Shown here: positions 1-10,944 of the stretch, one piece after another
How the letters are laid out: each line of letters begins with the position of its first letter
How positions within the stretch are numbered: position 1 is the stretch's first letter
Assembly (NCBI GenBank): GCA_026419115.1
Contig: JAOAAA010000015.1
Location: 1-43,751 of the forward strand
Direction: 5' to 3'
DNA length: 43,751 nucleotides
From: Gemmataceae bacterium
Lineage (GTDB): Bacteria; Planctomycetota; Planctomycetia; Gemmatales; Gemmataceae
The notes under the pieces: model-generated
The model's database searches: none
What the model was told of the DNA's origin: nothing
What the model saw: only the letters and a program-made list of their open reading frames with translations
Position numbers and translations under genes: made by a program

Positions 1-28
1 CCACATCGTTCGAGCCACATCGTTCGAG
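1..28. repeat. 14-bp perfect tandem repeat at window edge
   Basis: The unit CCACATCGTTCGAG occurs twice in a row at 1-14 and 15-28. The array may continue to the left of the window. It lies upstream of mutL and belongs to the class of short local repeats seen at many gene boundaries here. No gene could be supported in bases 1-108. Confidence 0.85.
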
Positions 29-108
29 CAACTGCCCTTGCCCTGTTGTGGTATTCGTGATTACAATCGGACGAAGTATTTGTTTACCCCCGATTATTTG
101 TGTGGAAC

Positions 109-2196
109 GTGGGACGAATTTATCAACTACCCCCCGAGGTCGTTACCAAAATCGCTGCTGGTGAGGTCATTGAGCGACCCGCTAGCGTGGTCAAAGAGAT
201 GCTGGAAAACTCGCTCGATGCTCGGGCCACTTCAATTGAAGTGGAACTCGAACAAGGAGGAATTGACCTGATTCGGATCGTGGACAACGGTCATGGGATT
301 CTTCCCGAGGACCTTCCCTTGGTCTTTGCCAGCCACGCCACGAGCAAACTCAAAAATGCCGATGATCTTTTTCAGATTATGACCCTAGGCTTCCGAGGCG
401 AGGCGATGGCTTCGATCGGGGGCATCGCACAAGTCACCGTGCAATCTCGTGTGGCCGATCTTCCCGAGGGGGCCGAAATTCGTTGCCATGGTGGGGAACT
501 TTTTCCCGTTCGGCCTTGGAATGGAAGTTCGGGAACCCGTATTGAAGTCAAACATTTGTTTTACAATACACCCGTTCGGAAAAAATTTCTCAAAACCACG
601 GCCACTGAGCTGGGGCATGTTTCCGAAATCGTGACCCGCTTAGCTTTATCATCGCCGGGGGTTCATTTTCTACTCAAACACAATCACCGTTTGGTTTACG
701 AAGTTCCTGCCGAAGCGAGTTTCAAAGATCGGATTGCCCTGTTTTTTGGGGACGAATTAGCGAAACGTCTCATTCCGATCGATTTTTCACGAGATGGCAT
801 GACCTTGACAGGGTGTGTGGGAGACCCCAGCGATGATAAAGCTAACGCCAAGCTGCAATACTTTTTCTTGAATGGTCGATTTATTCGCGATCGCTCGTTG
901 GGGCATGCCTTGCAGGAATCCTATCGGGGATTATTAATGACGGGGCGTTATCCCGCTGCCTTTTTGTTTCTCACGGTTCCGCCCGATTCCGTTGATGTGA
1001 ATGTTCACCCGACCAAAACCGAGGTTCGTTTCCGAGATTCCTCAACCGTGTATCATCTGGTTCGTTCTGCGATTAAGCAAGCGTTGCTCAAGCACGATCT
1101 AGTTCCGCAGCTGCAATTGCCCGAAAGCTCACCCCGCCGAGAGAAGATCGAACAAACCGTCGCTCCTTGGGAGACCCCCGCTCCGCAACCGACGTTATTC
1201 CAACCCACTCAAGAGAGGATTGTGGAACCGCCGCCTCCGGTTTCGTGGGAACAGATCGTCGGCAAACCCAAACCGGCACCGGTTCATCCCAGCCCTTTCG
1301 GCAAACCGCATGACGAGGATTCGCCCATTGTAGAGACCCCTTGGAATGCACCGGTCGAGAAAAGCAAGCCGGTATCTGGCACGGTTGGCGCTGCAACCTC
1401 GGGACAGGGGATCACTCCGGTCGCAGGCCAAGCCTCGGCCAGTCTTACCGATGCGAAGCAACGAACCGGCGAGAATCAAGCCTCGGCGAACCCTGTTCCC
1501 ACGAACGAAATCACGCCAAATGAAATTACGCCAAACGAGATCACACCAAATGAAACTACAGCGGGTCAAACTCCTACACGCCCTGCCCCCACGAATCAAG
1601 CATTCCCCATTGCTGCCGAGAGGCTTCCCACGAAGGCGATTCAAATCCACAATTCGTTTTTGGTTGTGGAAACTCCAGATGGTATGTTGGTGATCGATCA
1701 ACATGCGTTACACGAACGCATCTTGTTTGAGCAAATTCGGCGTCGTATCTCCGAAGGAAAATTAGAGGTGCAACGCTTGCTCATACCCGAACCGGTGGAG
1801 TTGTCGATCCACCAAGCAGCCTTGGTCATGGAGCAACAACAAGCCCTGCAAGAGTTGGGGATCGAGATTGAGGATTTTGGTGGCGGAACAATTGCGGTTT
1901 CCAGTTACCCCGCTTTGATGAAGCGAGCTTCCCCCCTGACAATTTTTAACGGAGTGTTAGAGGTCATTTTGACCAAAGATCGCCCCCCCTCACGAGCGCA
2001 ATTGTTCGATCATCTCATGGCAACGATCGCTTGCAAAGCCGCCATCAAAGCAGGGGACCCGTTGACCCTTGAGGAAATCGATTACCTAATGCAATTACGT
2101 CAACTGGCTGAGGATTCGCACCATTGTCCGCACGGTCGGCCCACTTCGCTGATGTTCAGCCGCAAGGAATTAGAAAAACAATTCGGTCGATTGTAG
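109..2196 (+). CDS. mutL: DNA mismatch repair protein MutL (endonuclease-type)
   Basis: MutL couples mismatch recognition by MutS to strand incision in DNA mismatch repair. The N-terminal GHKL ATPase is complete: ENSLDA with the catalytic Glu, DNGHGI, the GFRGEA lid motif, then NTPVRKKF and the DVNVHPTKTEVRF segment. The C-terminal dimerisation domain carries the endonuclease motif DQHALHERILFE (about residue 527), plus ACKAAIK and CPHGRP, so this is an incising MutL and not the E. coli type. A Pro-rich linker of about 170 residues joins the domains and contains NEITP repeats. The longest open frame begins at GTG 100, but the family's MGRIxQLPPEVV start matches GTG 109, giving 695 residues. 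ettA follows 116 bp downstream on the same strand. Confidence 0.95.
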   Translation: MGRIYQLPPEVVTKIAAGEVIERPASVVKEMLENSLDARATSIEVELEQGGIDLIRIVDNGHGILPEDLPLVFASHATSKLKNADDLFQIMTLGFRGEAMASIGGIAQVTVQSRVADLPEGAEIRCHGGELFPVRPWNGSSGTRIEVKHLFYNTPVRKKFLKTTATELGHVSEIVTRLALSSPGVHFLLKHNHRLVYEVPAEASFKDRIALFFGDELAKRLIPIDFSRDGMTLTGCVGDPSDDKANAKLQYFFLNGRFIRDRSLGHALQESYRGLLMTGRYPAAFLFLTVPPDSVDVNVHPTKTEVRFRDSSTVYHLVRSAIKQALLKHDLVPQLQLPESSPRREKIEQTVAPWETPAPQPTLFQPTQERIVEPPPPVSWEQIVGKPKPAPVHPSPFGKPHDEDSPIVETPWNAPVEKSKPVSGTVGAATSGQGITPVAGQASASLTDAKQRTGENQASANPVPTNEITPNEITPNEITPNETTAGQTPTRPAPTNQAFPIAAERLPTKAIQIHNSFLVVETPDGMLVIDQHALHERILFEQIRRRISEGKLEVQRLLIPEPVELSIHQAALVMEQQQALQELGIEIEDFGGGTIAVSSYPALMKRASPLTIFNGVLEVILTKDRPPSRAQLFDHLMATIACKAAIKAGDPLTLEEIDYLMQLRQLAEDSHHCPHGRPTSLMFSRKELEKQFGRL
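1504..1563 (+). repeat. 15-bp tandem repeat in the MutL linker, 4 copies
   Basis: Four consecutive 15-bp units at 1504, 1519, 1534 and 1549 encode NEITP, NEITP, NEITP and NETTA in the disordered linker of MutL. The units differ at third positions, so the repeat is not brand new. Length change in multiples of 15 bp would be tolerated in this linker. Confidence 0.9.
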
Positions 2197-2312
2197 TTCG
2201 CCCGTTCTCAAGCTCAGGTGAGTTCCGCACGGTTCGCCACTATGCTTTCTTGACCGTAAGGCTTATGATGTAGTTGTACCCTTAGTGTGTCTGTTTCTGC
2301 ATGTGAGGATTC

Positions 2313-3963
<1,651 letters not shown>

Positions 3964-3983
<20 letters not shown>

Positions 3984-4074
3984 TTCCAGAGATTGTTTGA
4001 ATATTCTTTGGTGCCAGCGGAAGGTTCATTCATCTAACCTTTCGCAAAGACATCGCAAGCTCACCGGCTGATTC
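3964..4074. repeat. 23-bp direct repeat: echo of the ettA 3' end
   Basis: Bases 3964-3986 (last codons of ettA plus its TGA) recur exactly at 4052-4074, an offset of 88 bp. The second copy lies in the convergent intergenic space before the phosphosugar mutase gene, which also holds a C9 tract at 4140-4148. No convincing hairpin-plus-T terminator is visible. Confidence 0.9.
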
Positions 4075-4199
4075 GATTTGGAAAATCTTACCTCCATTAG
4101 ATCCCCTTCTGTCTTCTGGCGTGAAAGGGAATTTTTTCGCCCCCCCCCTGAAGAAATCCCATTGCTTCAACGAATTGGGATAGGTTTATCCAGCCCCAT

Positions 4200-6161
4200 T
4201 TATCGACTGAGTTTATCGGCGCCAGGGGCGGGGGTCATCCCCACGGTGGCCAGTGCCTTGGTCAAGAAATCGGTCGCAATTTTCTGGGCCAATTCATCGG
4301 CTTGTTGACATTGCGTTTGCCATTGTTCGCCCGTCACACCGGCTTGCCAAGGGGAGGTGCTCACTTCCAAATAGGCTTTCGCTTTGGGTTCCGTTCCACT
4401 GGGACGCAAAACTACTTTACCGACCTCACCGAGACGGAAGATCAAGAAATTCCGTGAGGAAGCATCGGTGGCTCCTTTCAAGGGCCCCATGCGGCCATTT
4501 TCATCACGCAGGTCTTCAAAACCGGTGACGGCCAATCCGCCGATGGTTTGCGGAGGGTTCGAGCGCAGGGTATCGAGCATTTTGCTCATATTCGAGCGAC
4601 CTTCGATTCCCGTCATCACAATGTTCAAAACTTCGTTACGGAAATAGCCAAACTGCCGATACAAGGAATCGAGATATTCCGGAACGGTTCTGTTTTGTCG
4701 CCGACAATCTAATGCCATTTCCGCTAAAAGGACGGCGGCCCCCCCCGCATCCTTATCACGCAGCGAGGCCGTGGTTTGCACTCCGTGCGATTCCTCGACC
4801 CCGATGATGAAATCCGCAGGGGTACCGGTTACTTCTTCATAGCGACCTTGGTTTTCTAGCTGCCAAATCACTTCGGCAATATACTTGAAACCGACGAGCA
4901 AATTTTCCACCACCTGCGCGTTAAAGTAACGGGCAATTCGAGATACCATTGAGGTCGTAACTTCGGTGCGAACAACGATCGGGGCATTGGGCAGGGCCGA
5001 CCTTTTGGAGAGTTGATTCAGTTTATAATGTGTCAAAAGGGCGCAAATCTCGTTGCCTGTGAGAAACCGAAATTCCCCCCCCCCTTCCAGAGATCGTGAC
5101 ACTAACCCACCGATGCGATCGGCATCGGGATCGGTGCCAATCACAATATGGGCTTTGAACTGTTTGCCATATTTTTCCCCAAGATCGAGACTTTCAGGGA
5201 CTTCAGGATTCGGCGATTTCGTGACATTGGGGAATTGCCCATCGGGTGGCATTTGTTCCGTCACCGTGATCGTCTTGAACCCCAACGATTGTAACGCTTC
5301 CAATGCCGTCATGGAACCGACCCCGTGCAAGGGGGTATAAACCACCGTTAATTCATCTTCACGCGGAGGAGTGGTCACACTTTGACGCTTACACAAATCG
5401 ATGTAAGCACGGTGAGGTTCTTCCGTCAAAAATCGAATGCGCCCCGATTTGATCCCATCGTTCCAATCCATGAGGCGAATGTGCTGCACCTGCTCGACGA
5501 AATCACTCATCAACTGATCTTCCGGAGGAACCGGTTGCGCGCCCCGCTCATCGTAAAATTTTCCGCCATTATCATCAGGGGGATTATGGGAAGCCGAGAC
5601 GTTCAGTCCCCCATAGGCTTTGAGATGGCGAATCGCAAAGGATAATTCAGGGGTCGCCAAGTAACGGTGACTATCCGCAGGCAAAATATGGGCGGTGATG
5701 TGATTGGCCGCATAAATTTTCGCAGCGTGTTGGGCAAAGGCTTTGCTCGATAAACCCAACACCGGATTGGGAAGATCGGGATTATAAACTTTTCGATTAT
5801 CTCGAAACTCTCGCACATCGTAGGCCAAAACGACCGAGAGGTTCGCCTGTCCGGGAAAGCGAGCCTTGAGATATTCACAATGTCCTTGAACGGAAGCCCC
5901 CAAGGTCCACAGATTCATGCGATTCGGTCCAATCCCCACCGCCCCGCGACGGCCTCCCGTGCCGAACGGCAGAACCTGATAGAATTGGTCGAGCAGTTGC
6001 GCCCATTGTTGAGTGGCTATTTGCCATTCAATCTGGGGCCGGTAACCCGAAAGCGTTTCATCTGTCAGCCATTGAGAAAGGTATTCCAGCGCTTTCGTGC
6101 GGTAGCTCGGGTCAACATTCACCGTTTCAAAACCCGCTTTAGCTTGATCGAGCAAGGTCAT
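4200..6161 (-). CDS. Phosphoglucomutase/phosphomannomutase (alpha-D-phosphohexomutase)
   Basis: It interconverts hexose 1- and 6-phosphates through a phosphoserine intermediate, feeding glycogen, nucleotide-sugar or cell-envelope polysaccharide synthesis. Visible motifs in order: GLNVSASHNPPDDNGGK with the catalytic Ser (about residue 192), the Mg loop GTDPDADRIGG (about 345), the sugar loop GVEESHG (about 455) and the phosphate loop RPSGTEPKAKAYLE near residue 590. At 653 residues it is longer than bacterial PMM/PGM (about 450-580), closer to PGM2/PgcA-type enzymes; extra length lies at both ends. GGAGAGAG precedes the ATG by about 6 bp. C10 and C8 tracts interrupt Gly-rich parts without breaking the frame. 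Substrate choice (glucose, mannose or pentose) cannot be read from the sequence. Confidence 0.9.
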   Translation of the reverse strand: MTLLDQAKAGFETVNVDPSYRTKALEYLSQWLTDETLSGYRPQIEWQIATQQWAQLLDQFYQVLPFGTGGRRGAVGIGPNRMNLWTLGASVQGHCEYLKARFPGQANLSVVLAYDVREFRDNRKVYNPDLPNPVLGLSSKAFAQHAAKIYAANHITAHILPADSHRYLATPELSFAIRHLKAYGGLNVSASHNPPDDNGGKFYDERGAQPVPPEDQLMSDFVEQVQHIRLMDWNDGIKSGRIRFLTEEPHRAYIDLCKRQSVTTPPREDELTVVYTPLHGVGSMTALEALQSLGFKTITVTEQMPPDGQFPNVTKSPNPEVPESLDLGEKYGKQFKAHIVIGTDPDADRIGGLVSRSLEGGGEFRFLTGNEICALLTHYKLNQLSKRSALPNAPIVVRTEVTTSMVSRIARYFNAQVVENLLVGFKYIAEVIWQLENQGRYEEVTGTPADFIIGVEESHGVQTTASLRDKDAGGAAVLLAEMALDCRRQNRTVPEYLDSLYRQFGYFRNEVLNIVMTGIEGRSNMSKMLDTLRSNPPQTIGGLAVTGFEDLRDENGRMGPLKGATDASSRNFLIFRLGEVGKVVLRPSGTEPKAKAYLEVSTSPWQAGVTGEQWQTQCQQADELAQKIATDFLTKALATVGMTPAPGADKLSR

Positions 6162-6227
6162 CAGTCTCTCTCCGAAGGTTTGGGGCTATCTTATGAAATT
6201 GGGTGCGTCTGAAACGAGATGAGAAAT

Positions 6228-7208
6228 TTAACAGGCCGGACCTATCGGAAACGTGCCAAGAGATTGAGTGCAGGCTCGCTCGGCCAGATCGATCATGCGC
6301 ACACTCTCGAATTCTCGTAAGAGTTTTTGCAGTCGTTTGCGCGCGGAGGATATTCCCACATAGGTTCGCCACTTCGAGAGTTTTTTCAAAGGGAGTTTGG
6401 GTTGATCGGGATCGAATTCCCAAGGATGGAAATACAACACGGCCGCCCCCAAGGGGTCCTGTGCCCGTTTTCGGGCTGCCCTTCGTAAAATACCGCTGGG
6501 GAACAAGCGAAAATACCCCCCCCCTGCTGCAGGGAGATTGCTTCTGCCGACCCGAAGAGTTGCAGGGGGAAGCTCAAGAATTTTCGAGTTCGCCCCGATT
6601 GCCCAAAAAGGTTGGGTTGGAGCATCGGGGATACCGTAACGATCGTGGCGGACTGGAAAAATCGAAGAATCGTAGCTAAATCCTTCGGCAACGAGCGCAT
6701 CGATCGCCCAACTTGTTTCTCGCGTAATGCTAAATGTCGGTGCCCGATAACCCACGACCTTTTGGCCGGAAACCTCTTCCAATGCCTGTTTGGCCAATCG
6801 TAAATCGTTCCGGAAACTTTCTGGGGTCAGGCGATGAATCCGCTCATGGGCCCAGCTATGGCAGGCAATTTCGTGCCCCGCTTGAGCAATCTCTCGAATC
6901 AAGTGCGGATGGGTTTGGGCGATCTGCCCCACGAAGAAAAAGGTAGCCTTGCCGCCTGATTGTTCCACTGCTTCGACAAGCCAACGGGTGCATTGTTCCA
7001 TCCGCTTCGCATATTCTTGTTGGGTCTGTGCGGGACAAGTCAACCCGAAGGCCGCCTCGATCCGATAATGCTCCTCGACATCGAAACTAAAAGCGACTGG
7101 GAGACGATTCCGCACCGAAGATTCGCTGCTTTTCGATTGGGTTTGCGGCATCACAGAGGAAGAATTCATAGACGATTTGGGGGATTGGCAGGTTAAAGGA
7201 GTTTCCAT
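6228..7208 (-). CDS. Polysaccharide deacetylase (XrtA/PEP-CTERM-locus type)
   Basis: A NodB-homology carbohydrate esterase that would remove N-acetyl groups from an envelope or exopolysaccharide. Visible motifs: SFDVEEHYRIEA near the start (the Asp/Asp-Val-Glu metal/catalytic element), TFFFVGQIA, ACHSWAHERIH (H-S-x-x-H metal site), GYRAPTFSIT, DSSIFP, GGGYFRLFP and FHPWEFDP. This set resembles the deacetylases found in exosortase (XrtA) loci, but no exosortase or PEP-CTERM protein is seen here. The open frame extends to 7490, but the upstream part is antisense-like low-quality sequence; ATG 7208 (326 residues) overlaps the HAD gene by 16 bp, and ATG 7169 is an alternative. Neither has a good Shine-Dalgarno, so coupling to the HAD gene is likely. 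A C9 tract encodes the GGG. Confidence 0.85.
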   Translation of the reverse strand: METPLTCQSPKSSMNSSSVMPQTQSKSSESSVRNRLPVAFSFDVEEHYRIEAAFGLTCPAQTQQEYAKRMEQCTRWLVEAVEQSGGKATFFFVGQIAQTHPHLIREIAQAGHEIACHSWAHERIHRLTPESFRNDLRLAKQALEEVSGQKVVGYRAPTFSITRETSWAIDALVAEGFSYDSSIFPVRHDRYGIPDAPTQPFWAIGANSKILELPPATLRVGRSNLPAAGGGYFRLFPSGILRRAARKRAQDPLGAAVLYFHPWEFDPDQPKLPLKKLSKWRTYVGISSARKRLQKLLREFESVRMIDLAERACTQSLGTFPIGPAC

Positions 7209-7873
7209 CGTTTGAGTAAATCCCGAGCTTGGGTAAAATCGGGAACAAAGGCATCCGGTTCCGTGGCCAACAATTGTTCTTTCGAGTGCCAACCGGTCCC
7301 GACAGCCACGGCTTTGGCTCCAATCGCTCGGGCACACAGCACATCGTCGGGAGTATCCCCAATCACCCAGCACGATTGCGGATCGATCGTCTCTTGAAAA
7401 AAGGATTGGGCGACCCGCAACGCATTTTGTGCCACCTCGGGGCGTGTTATACAACCGTCGGCAAAACCTCCGAAGGCAAAGTGATCCCATAATTGAAAAT
7501 AGCTGAGCTTAATTTTGGCCCCTTCTTTCACATTCCCCGTGAGTAGGGCATTGGTGATTCGAGAGGAGTTTTTGGCTTGTTCAATCGTGGGAACAACACC
7601 GGGCATGATTTCGCCGCCCCGCAGGTGAAGCTCTTGCGGTAAACGGGAAAGGTAGGTCCGATTCAGTCTCTGGATATTTTCCGCCGTCGGGTCGATCCCA
7701 TGAACTTGAAGCAGATCGTGCGAGATTATGTAATCGGTCCGCCCCGCATAGGGAACCGTATCGTGCAGGAAAGGGATACCAAATTCCGCAGTCAGGGCAT
7801 ATTCCATAGCGGCCTTGCCGGCCCCGCCACTGCGAATGAGTGTTCCGTCAATATCCCAAAACAGTATTTGCAT
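7193..7873 (-). CDS. HAD-superfamily phosphatase (phosphoglycolate phosphatase-like)
   Basis: Cytoplasmic haloacid-dehalogenase-type phosphatase of 226 residues. Motif I is FWDIDGTLIRSGG with both Asp residues, a helical cap follows, motif II is in ALLTGN (Thr), motif III Lys lies in the KIKLSYF region and motif IV is WVIGDTPDDVLCAR. This layout is that of Gph-like enzymes acting on small phosphorylated substrates; the substrate cannot be told. AGGATGG precedes the ATG closely. Its 3' end overlaps the proposed start of the deacetylase gene, and the lar-like gene lies upstream on the same strand. Confidence 0.88.
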   Translation of the reverse strand: MQILFWDIDGTLIRSGGAGKAAMEYALTAEFGIPFLHDTVPYAGRTDYIISHDLLQVHGIDPTAENIQRLNRTYLSRLPQELHLRGGEIMPGVVPTIEQAKNSSRITNALLTGNVKEGAKIKLSYFQLWDHFAFGGFADGCITRPEVAQNALRVAQSFFQETIDPQSCWVIGDTPDDVLCARAIGAKAVAVGTGWHSKEQLLATEPDAFVPDFTQARDLLKRWKLL

Positions 7874-7918
7874 CTTACCATCCTAGCACAGGTTTTGTGA
7901 CGGTTCGGTTAAACTTTT

Positions 7919-8008
7919 CGTTTGGCTCGAACGCAATGAGGGAAAAGACTCTAGATTCGTGAGCTTTCACTTGGTAGACCGTTTGGCTCGAACGCAATGA
8001 GGGAAAAG
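7919..8008. repeat. 29-bp direct repeat: echo of the lar-like gene 3' end
   Basis: Bases 7980-8008, which encode the FPHCVRAKR-like tail of the lar-family gene, are repeated exactly at 7919-7947 beyond its stop codon, an offset of 61 bp. The downstream copy is in a different phase relative to the gene, so it is not a simple extension of the reading frame. Confidence 0.92.
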
Positions 8009-9265
8009 CATTTCTTGCTTTAAATTCCCGTTCTCGTCGAAGGGGATCGCCATGGGAGTGGGATTCACCGCCAAGGTCGATTGGGTTTTGGCCCACTCGG
8101 CTAACGGGTGAGAGACCCACAACTCCGCCACCTCCAACGTGTTGGGAATAATCGCGAATTTGAGTTTTTCAGGAATCGGCTGCCAGCAAGTATCGAGAGC
8201 CGCTTGAATACATTCGCGATCATTCGGAAACGCCAAAGGTAATTTGGAACGCCACAAGAAACAGGCCGTCAGGTTATTCATTCGGAAGGGTTCCTGCTCG
8301 ATGCGATCCAAAAGCCGTTGTGTAGTCAGATCGGCAATCCCTACCCCCGTGCCATTGCCATGACTTTCGGGCGACAGGTCGAGGGCACACATACGGGTAA
8401 TTTTGGGTTTGTTAGTTTCCAGTTCGGGGGCCGCTTCGATCAGCAATCGCCCCACCACGTTCGGATCAATCCCTGCTCCGGAATAGTTCTTCCCAATTTC
8501 TCCCACCACAAGCACATCGATTTCGTCAAAAGGGAGACGACCCATTAAATCAAATGCTCTTTTGAGCAATTGAGGTTCAACTTGCAGAAGTTCATCCCGA
8601 TCGACCACCTGCAGATGGGCCGTCAGTTCTTGTGCGTTTTCCAGAATGGCCAGCCCCCCCAAAAACTTGGTTTTTTCGAGAATGACTTTGGCCGATTCGG
8701 GAAGCATTTGTTGCAGGCCTTTCCAGCCCCAGCGGTGGTGTTGCGAAGCCCCTTCGCGTTTCCCCAACCCAATCACGAGCATTTTGGTAATGCCCGACTC
8801 GTAAGGCCCTCGATAATCGGTGTGCGGCTTGATCCGCGAAACGGTCACCACGCCATCGGCCGCCAAAGCGTTTTTGTCCCACCAAACGGGTTCGCCCCAA
8901 GAATTGGTGCCGATCACTTGGGCCTCCATATCGGTGACCACGGGAACTCCCAATTCCTTTTCGGAAATCCGATAAGAGGCCAATAATTCCCGTTGTCCTT
9001 GAGGGGTCGCCCCTCCATGCGACCCCATAGCAGCAACAATGAACGGTTTGGTACCCAATTCCTGAAAGGCTCGAACCGTTTGTTGAACAATCAAACCAAT
9101 TTGGTTAATTCCACGAGAACCACAACCAATAGCGATGCGTTGACCGGGCTTGACCCGTTTCGCAACGGGTGAATTCAGCCACGCTTGGTAAACGGTATCG
9201 GCCACATTCGAGACGGTGGGTTGCTCTGCGATTTGACGCACCGAGTAAATGGTTGGAAAGTCCAA
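7967..9265 (-). CDS. LarA-family protein (nickel-pincer lactate racemase fold, DUF2088)
   Basis: The protein (432 residues) belongs to the lactate racemase family, enzymes that use a covalently bound nickel-pincer nucleotide to racemise or epimerise 2-hydroxyacids. Candidate ligands are visible: His in AMGSHGGATP, His in KPHTDYRG, Lys in GITKML, and the second His of GASQHHRW, which lies 16 residues after that Lys, the same spacing as Lys184/His200 in Lactiplantibacillus LarA. The His-to-Lys spacing before it (13) differs from LarA (10), so this is probably a divergent paralog with its own substrate. The start is TTG with AGGGG about 8 bp upstream. A larC gene sits about 31 kb away; larB and larE are not in the window. 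It heads a minus-strand group with HAD, deacetylase and mutase genes. Confidence 0.8.
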   Translation of the reverse strand: MDFPTIYSVRQIAEQPTVSNVADTVYQAWLNSPVAKRVKPGQRIAIGCGSRGINQIGLIVQQTVRAFQELGTKPFIVAAMGSHGGATPQGQRELLASYRISEKELGVPVVTDMEAQVIGTNSWGEPVWWDKNALAADGVVTVSRIKPHTDYRGPYESGITKMLVIGLGKREGASQHHRWGWKGLQQMLPESAKVILEKTKFLGGLAILENAQELTAHLQVVDRDELLQVEPQLLKRAFDLMGRLPFDEIDVLVVGEIGKNYSGAGIDPNVVGRLLIEAAPELETNKPKITRMCALDLSPESHGNGTGVGIADLTTQRLLDRIEQEPFRMNNLTACFLWRSKLPLAFPNDRECIQAALDTCWQPIPEKLKFAIIPNTLEVAELWVSHPLAEWAKTQSTLAVNPTPMAIPFDENGNLKQEMLFPHCVRAKRSTK

Positions 9266-9912
9266 GACAAAAACCCCTGCAAGTAATGAAAAGAGTTATT
9301 GTAGCAATTGATCCAAATGAGAAATCCCAACAATCGGTTCAAAACCTATTGAGGAAAATCCCTCGAACCCACAGGGCCTGATAGGGGTTATAGAAAAATC
9401 TTAAAAAATATCGTTTCCAATCGGCCCTGCTTGCTATAGGTAAATTGAAAATGTCTTACAAAGGTGCGCCCCATGCCCCAATTATTACTTACCGAAACCC
9501 CTATTCCCTCATCGATTCCGATCCCAGAATACGGACTTTGTTCGCAACGAAATCATAGTCCGCCAAAGCTAATTACCACAAGAACCCGCCAAACCAAGGC
9601 ACCTTAAAAACCTCAAAGAAACAAAATTGTATAAAAATCAGCCATGCAATGTCCATTTGAGGAATAGATTGCGCTAAATGTAATAGCAAATCGTGAAATA
9701 AGGTCGAGCGGATCATGGTTTCGGTCAGACGTTCTGACCCATCCTCTTGACCATGATAGATTGCGATAGAGCAATCTAAATTAAAAATTTCGGCACGGAA
9801 TAAGCGAGATGAGCCGGTGGGCAAGCTGATCGCACCGTGGCACGAGGAAGCGTGCCGTCGTAGGTTCAACTCGGATCGAGCCCCACGCGATCCTTTTGGA
9901 GGAGAATAATCC
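9266..9912 (+). promoter_or_regulatory. 647-bp gene-free leader with three perfect hairpins
   Basis: No gene is supported here. Three perfect inverted repeats lie close together before the zinc-ribbon gene: GGTCAGA/TCTGACC with a 3-nt loop at 9723-9739, GATTGC/GCAATC with a 6-nt loop at 9759-9776, and GGCACG/CGTGCC with a 6-nt loop at 9839-9856. The middle one is followed by an A/T-rich stretch but not a T run. The leader ends in GGAGGAG about 9 bp before ATG 9913. A structured 5' UTR or a small RNA is possible; no known riboswitch class is recognised. A 115-codon minus-strand frame here looks spurious. Confidence 0.4.
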
Positions 9913-10632
9913 ATGCCCAAACTCGAATATGTCTGTCCCGAGTGCGGTGGAACTTTTTTGGGCCCCTCTGTCCTTCAGGGGAGGTCCTTTCCGTGCCCTT
10001 TATGTGATGAAGAGATTGACCGGTGGCCAGCGCCGAGGTCGAAGACTACTCCCCCTGAAACTCCACTGAAGAAGAAGGCCGTTCCCCCACCTGCTCCACC
10101 GAAGAAGAAATCCGCACGCACTTCTCTCGCATGCCCAGAATGTGGGCATGTCGATACGGTACGTAAGATCAGTGCTGTTGTGAGAAAAGAGAGGTCGAAG
10201 GATAGTAGTTTGTTTACGGATGGCTTCACGATATCAGCTTGGTCACTAAAGGATATGTTTCAGTCTGACTTGGGAGAGCGATTGGCCTGTCCCACGGAGC
10301 CGACAAAACCCTCTCCCGCAGCGTTGGGCTGGGTTGTGGGAATCCTCGTGTTCTTCCTTGTGTTTGGCATTGTAACCTTGATAGATAAAGATCCCAAGGC
10401 CAAGGATGCCCGGCCTGGTTTTTTTTTGATAATCTCGATACTCGGGGTTATCGCCTTCCTTAAGGCACGGGAATTTACGAAGGCCACGAAGCGATACCAG
10501 ATAAAAAAAGAACGCTGGGACGAAGCGATAGAGTTTTGGGAGAATGGCTACTATTGCGAACGATGCGACGGGGTATTCCGATCTGGGGATGCGGAGCTTA
10601 GCGACCCAGATGAAGTTCTGAGGGTCCCGTAG
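9913..10632 (+). CDS. Zinc-ribbon membrane protein, function unknown
   Basis: Unrecognised protein of 239 residues. It starts with a zinc ribbon (CPECGG at about residue 9, CPLC at 28), followed by a Pro/Lys-rich linker of about 35 residues, a second CPECGH half-site (about 74), two hydrophobic segments (ALGWVVGILVFFLVFGIV at about 136-155 and GFFLIISILGVIAFL at about 169-183) and a final CERC site near residue 217. Zinc-ribbon plus two-helix architectures are common among planctomycete proteins of unknown role. A very strong Shine-Dalgarno (GGAGGAG) precedes it. The second hydrophobic segment is encoded in part by a T9 run. Confidence 0.75.
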   Translation: MPKLEYVCPECGGTFLGPSVLQGRSFPCPLCDEEIDRWPAPRSKTTPPETPLKKKAVPPPAPPKKKSARTSLACPECGHVDTVRKISAVVRKERSKDSSLFTDGFTISAWSLKDMFQSDLGERLACPTEPTKPSPAALGWVVGILVFFLVFGIVTLIDKDPKAKDARPGFFLIISILGVIAFLKAREFTKATKRYQIKKERWDEAIEFWENGYYCERCDGVFRSGDAELSDPDEVLRVP

Positions 10633-10944
10633 TCCGCGATATGGGTGGGGGCAACGGGCCAAACTCCGTACCAGTCGCTGCAGCCGATGGCAGGGGATGA
10701 TTCGTTTTTCCTGATCTCGTTCACTTGTGTTCCCGCTGGCAGCTTATCCGTGTTGTGAGACGACGAAGAGGGGACTACAATAGTCGAGTCCGATTCGGGC
10801 AGCAAGCCCTCCTCCGACGGTGAAAGTAACGCAGGCTGCAGTTGGGTGTTTGGTCTTTTCTTCATCATCGGCGGGTGCCCCAGCAGGGACGTAACTACCA
10901 CAAACCGAAAACTCCCCGACCTTTTTTCTGATCGCAGGTGCAAC
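10633..10944. other. Intergenic stretch, no gene supported
   Basis: Open frames on both strands here look like shadows. The minus-strand translation contains RPNTQLQPALLSP, which resembles tails seen downstream of genes in repeat- or cassette-rich bacterial DNA, but no complete attC-like pair of boxes could be found. Nothing else is recognised. Confidence 0.4.

Noticed and set aside
2250-2278. TTGACC box before ettA as a promoter
   Set aside because: No acceptable -10 box lies 16-18 bp downstream.
9573-9920. 115-codon open frame on the minus strand
   Set aside because: It overlaps the leader and start of the zinc-ribbon gene, has no family resemblance or ribosome site, and composition typical of chance translation.
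10640-10860. Possible integron-like cassette boundary (minus-strand RPNTQLQPA tail)
   Set aside because: One RYYYAAC-like box is present, but no matching GTTRRRY box with a foldable centre was found and there is no integrase.
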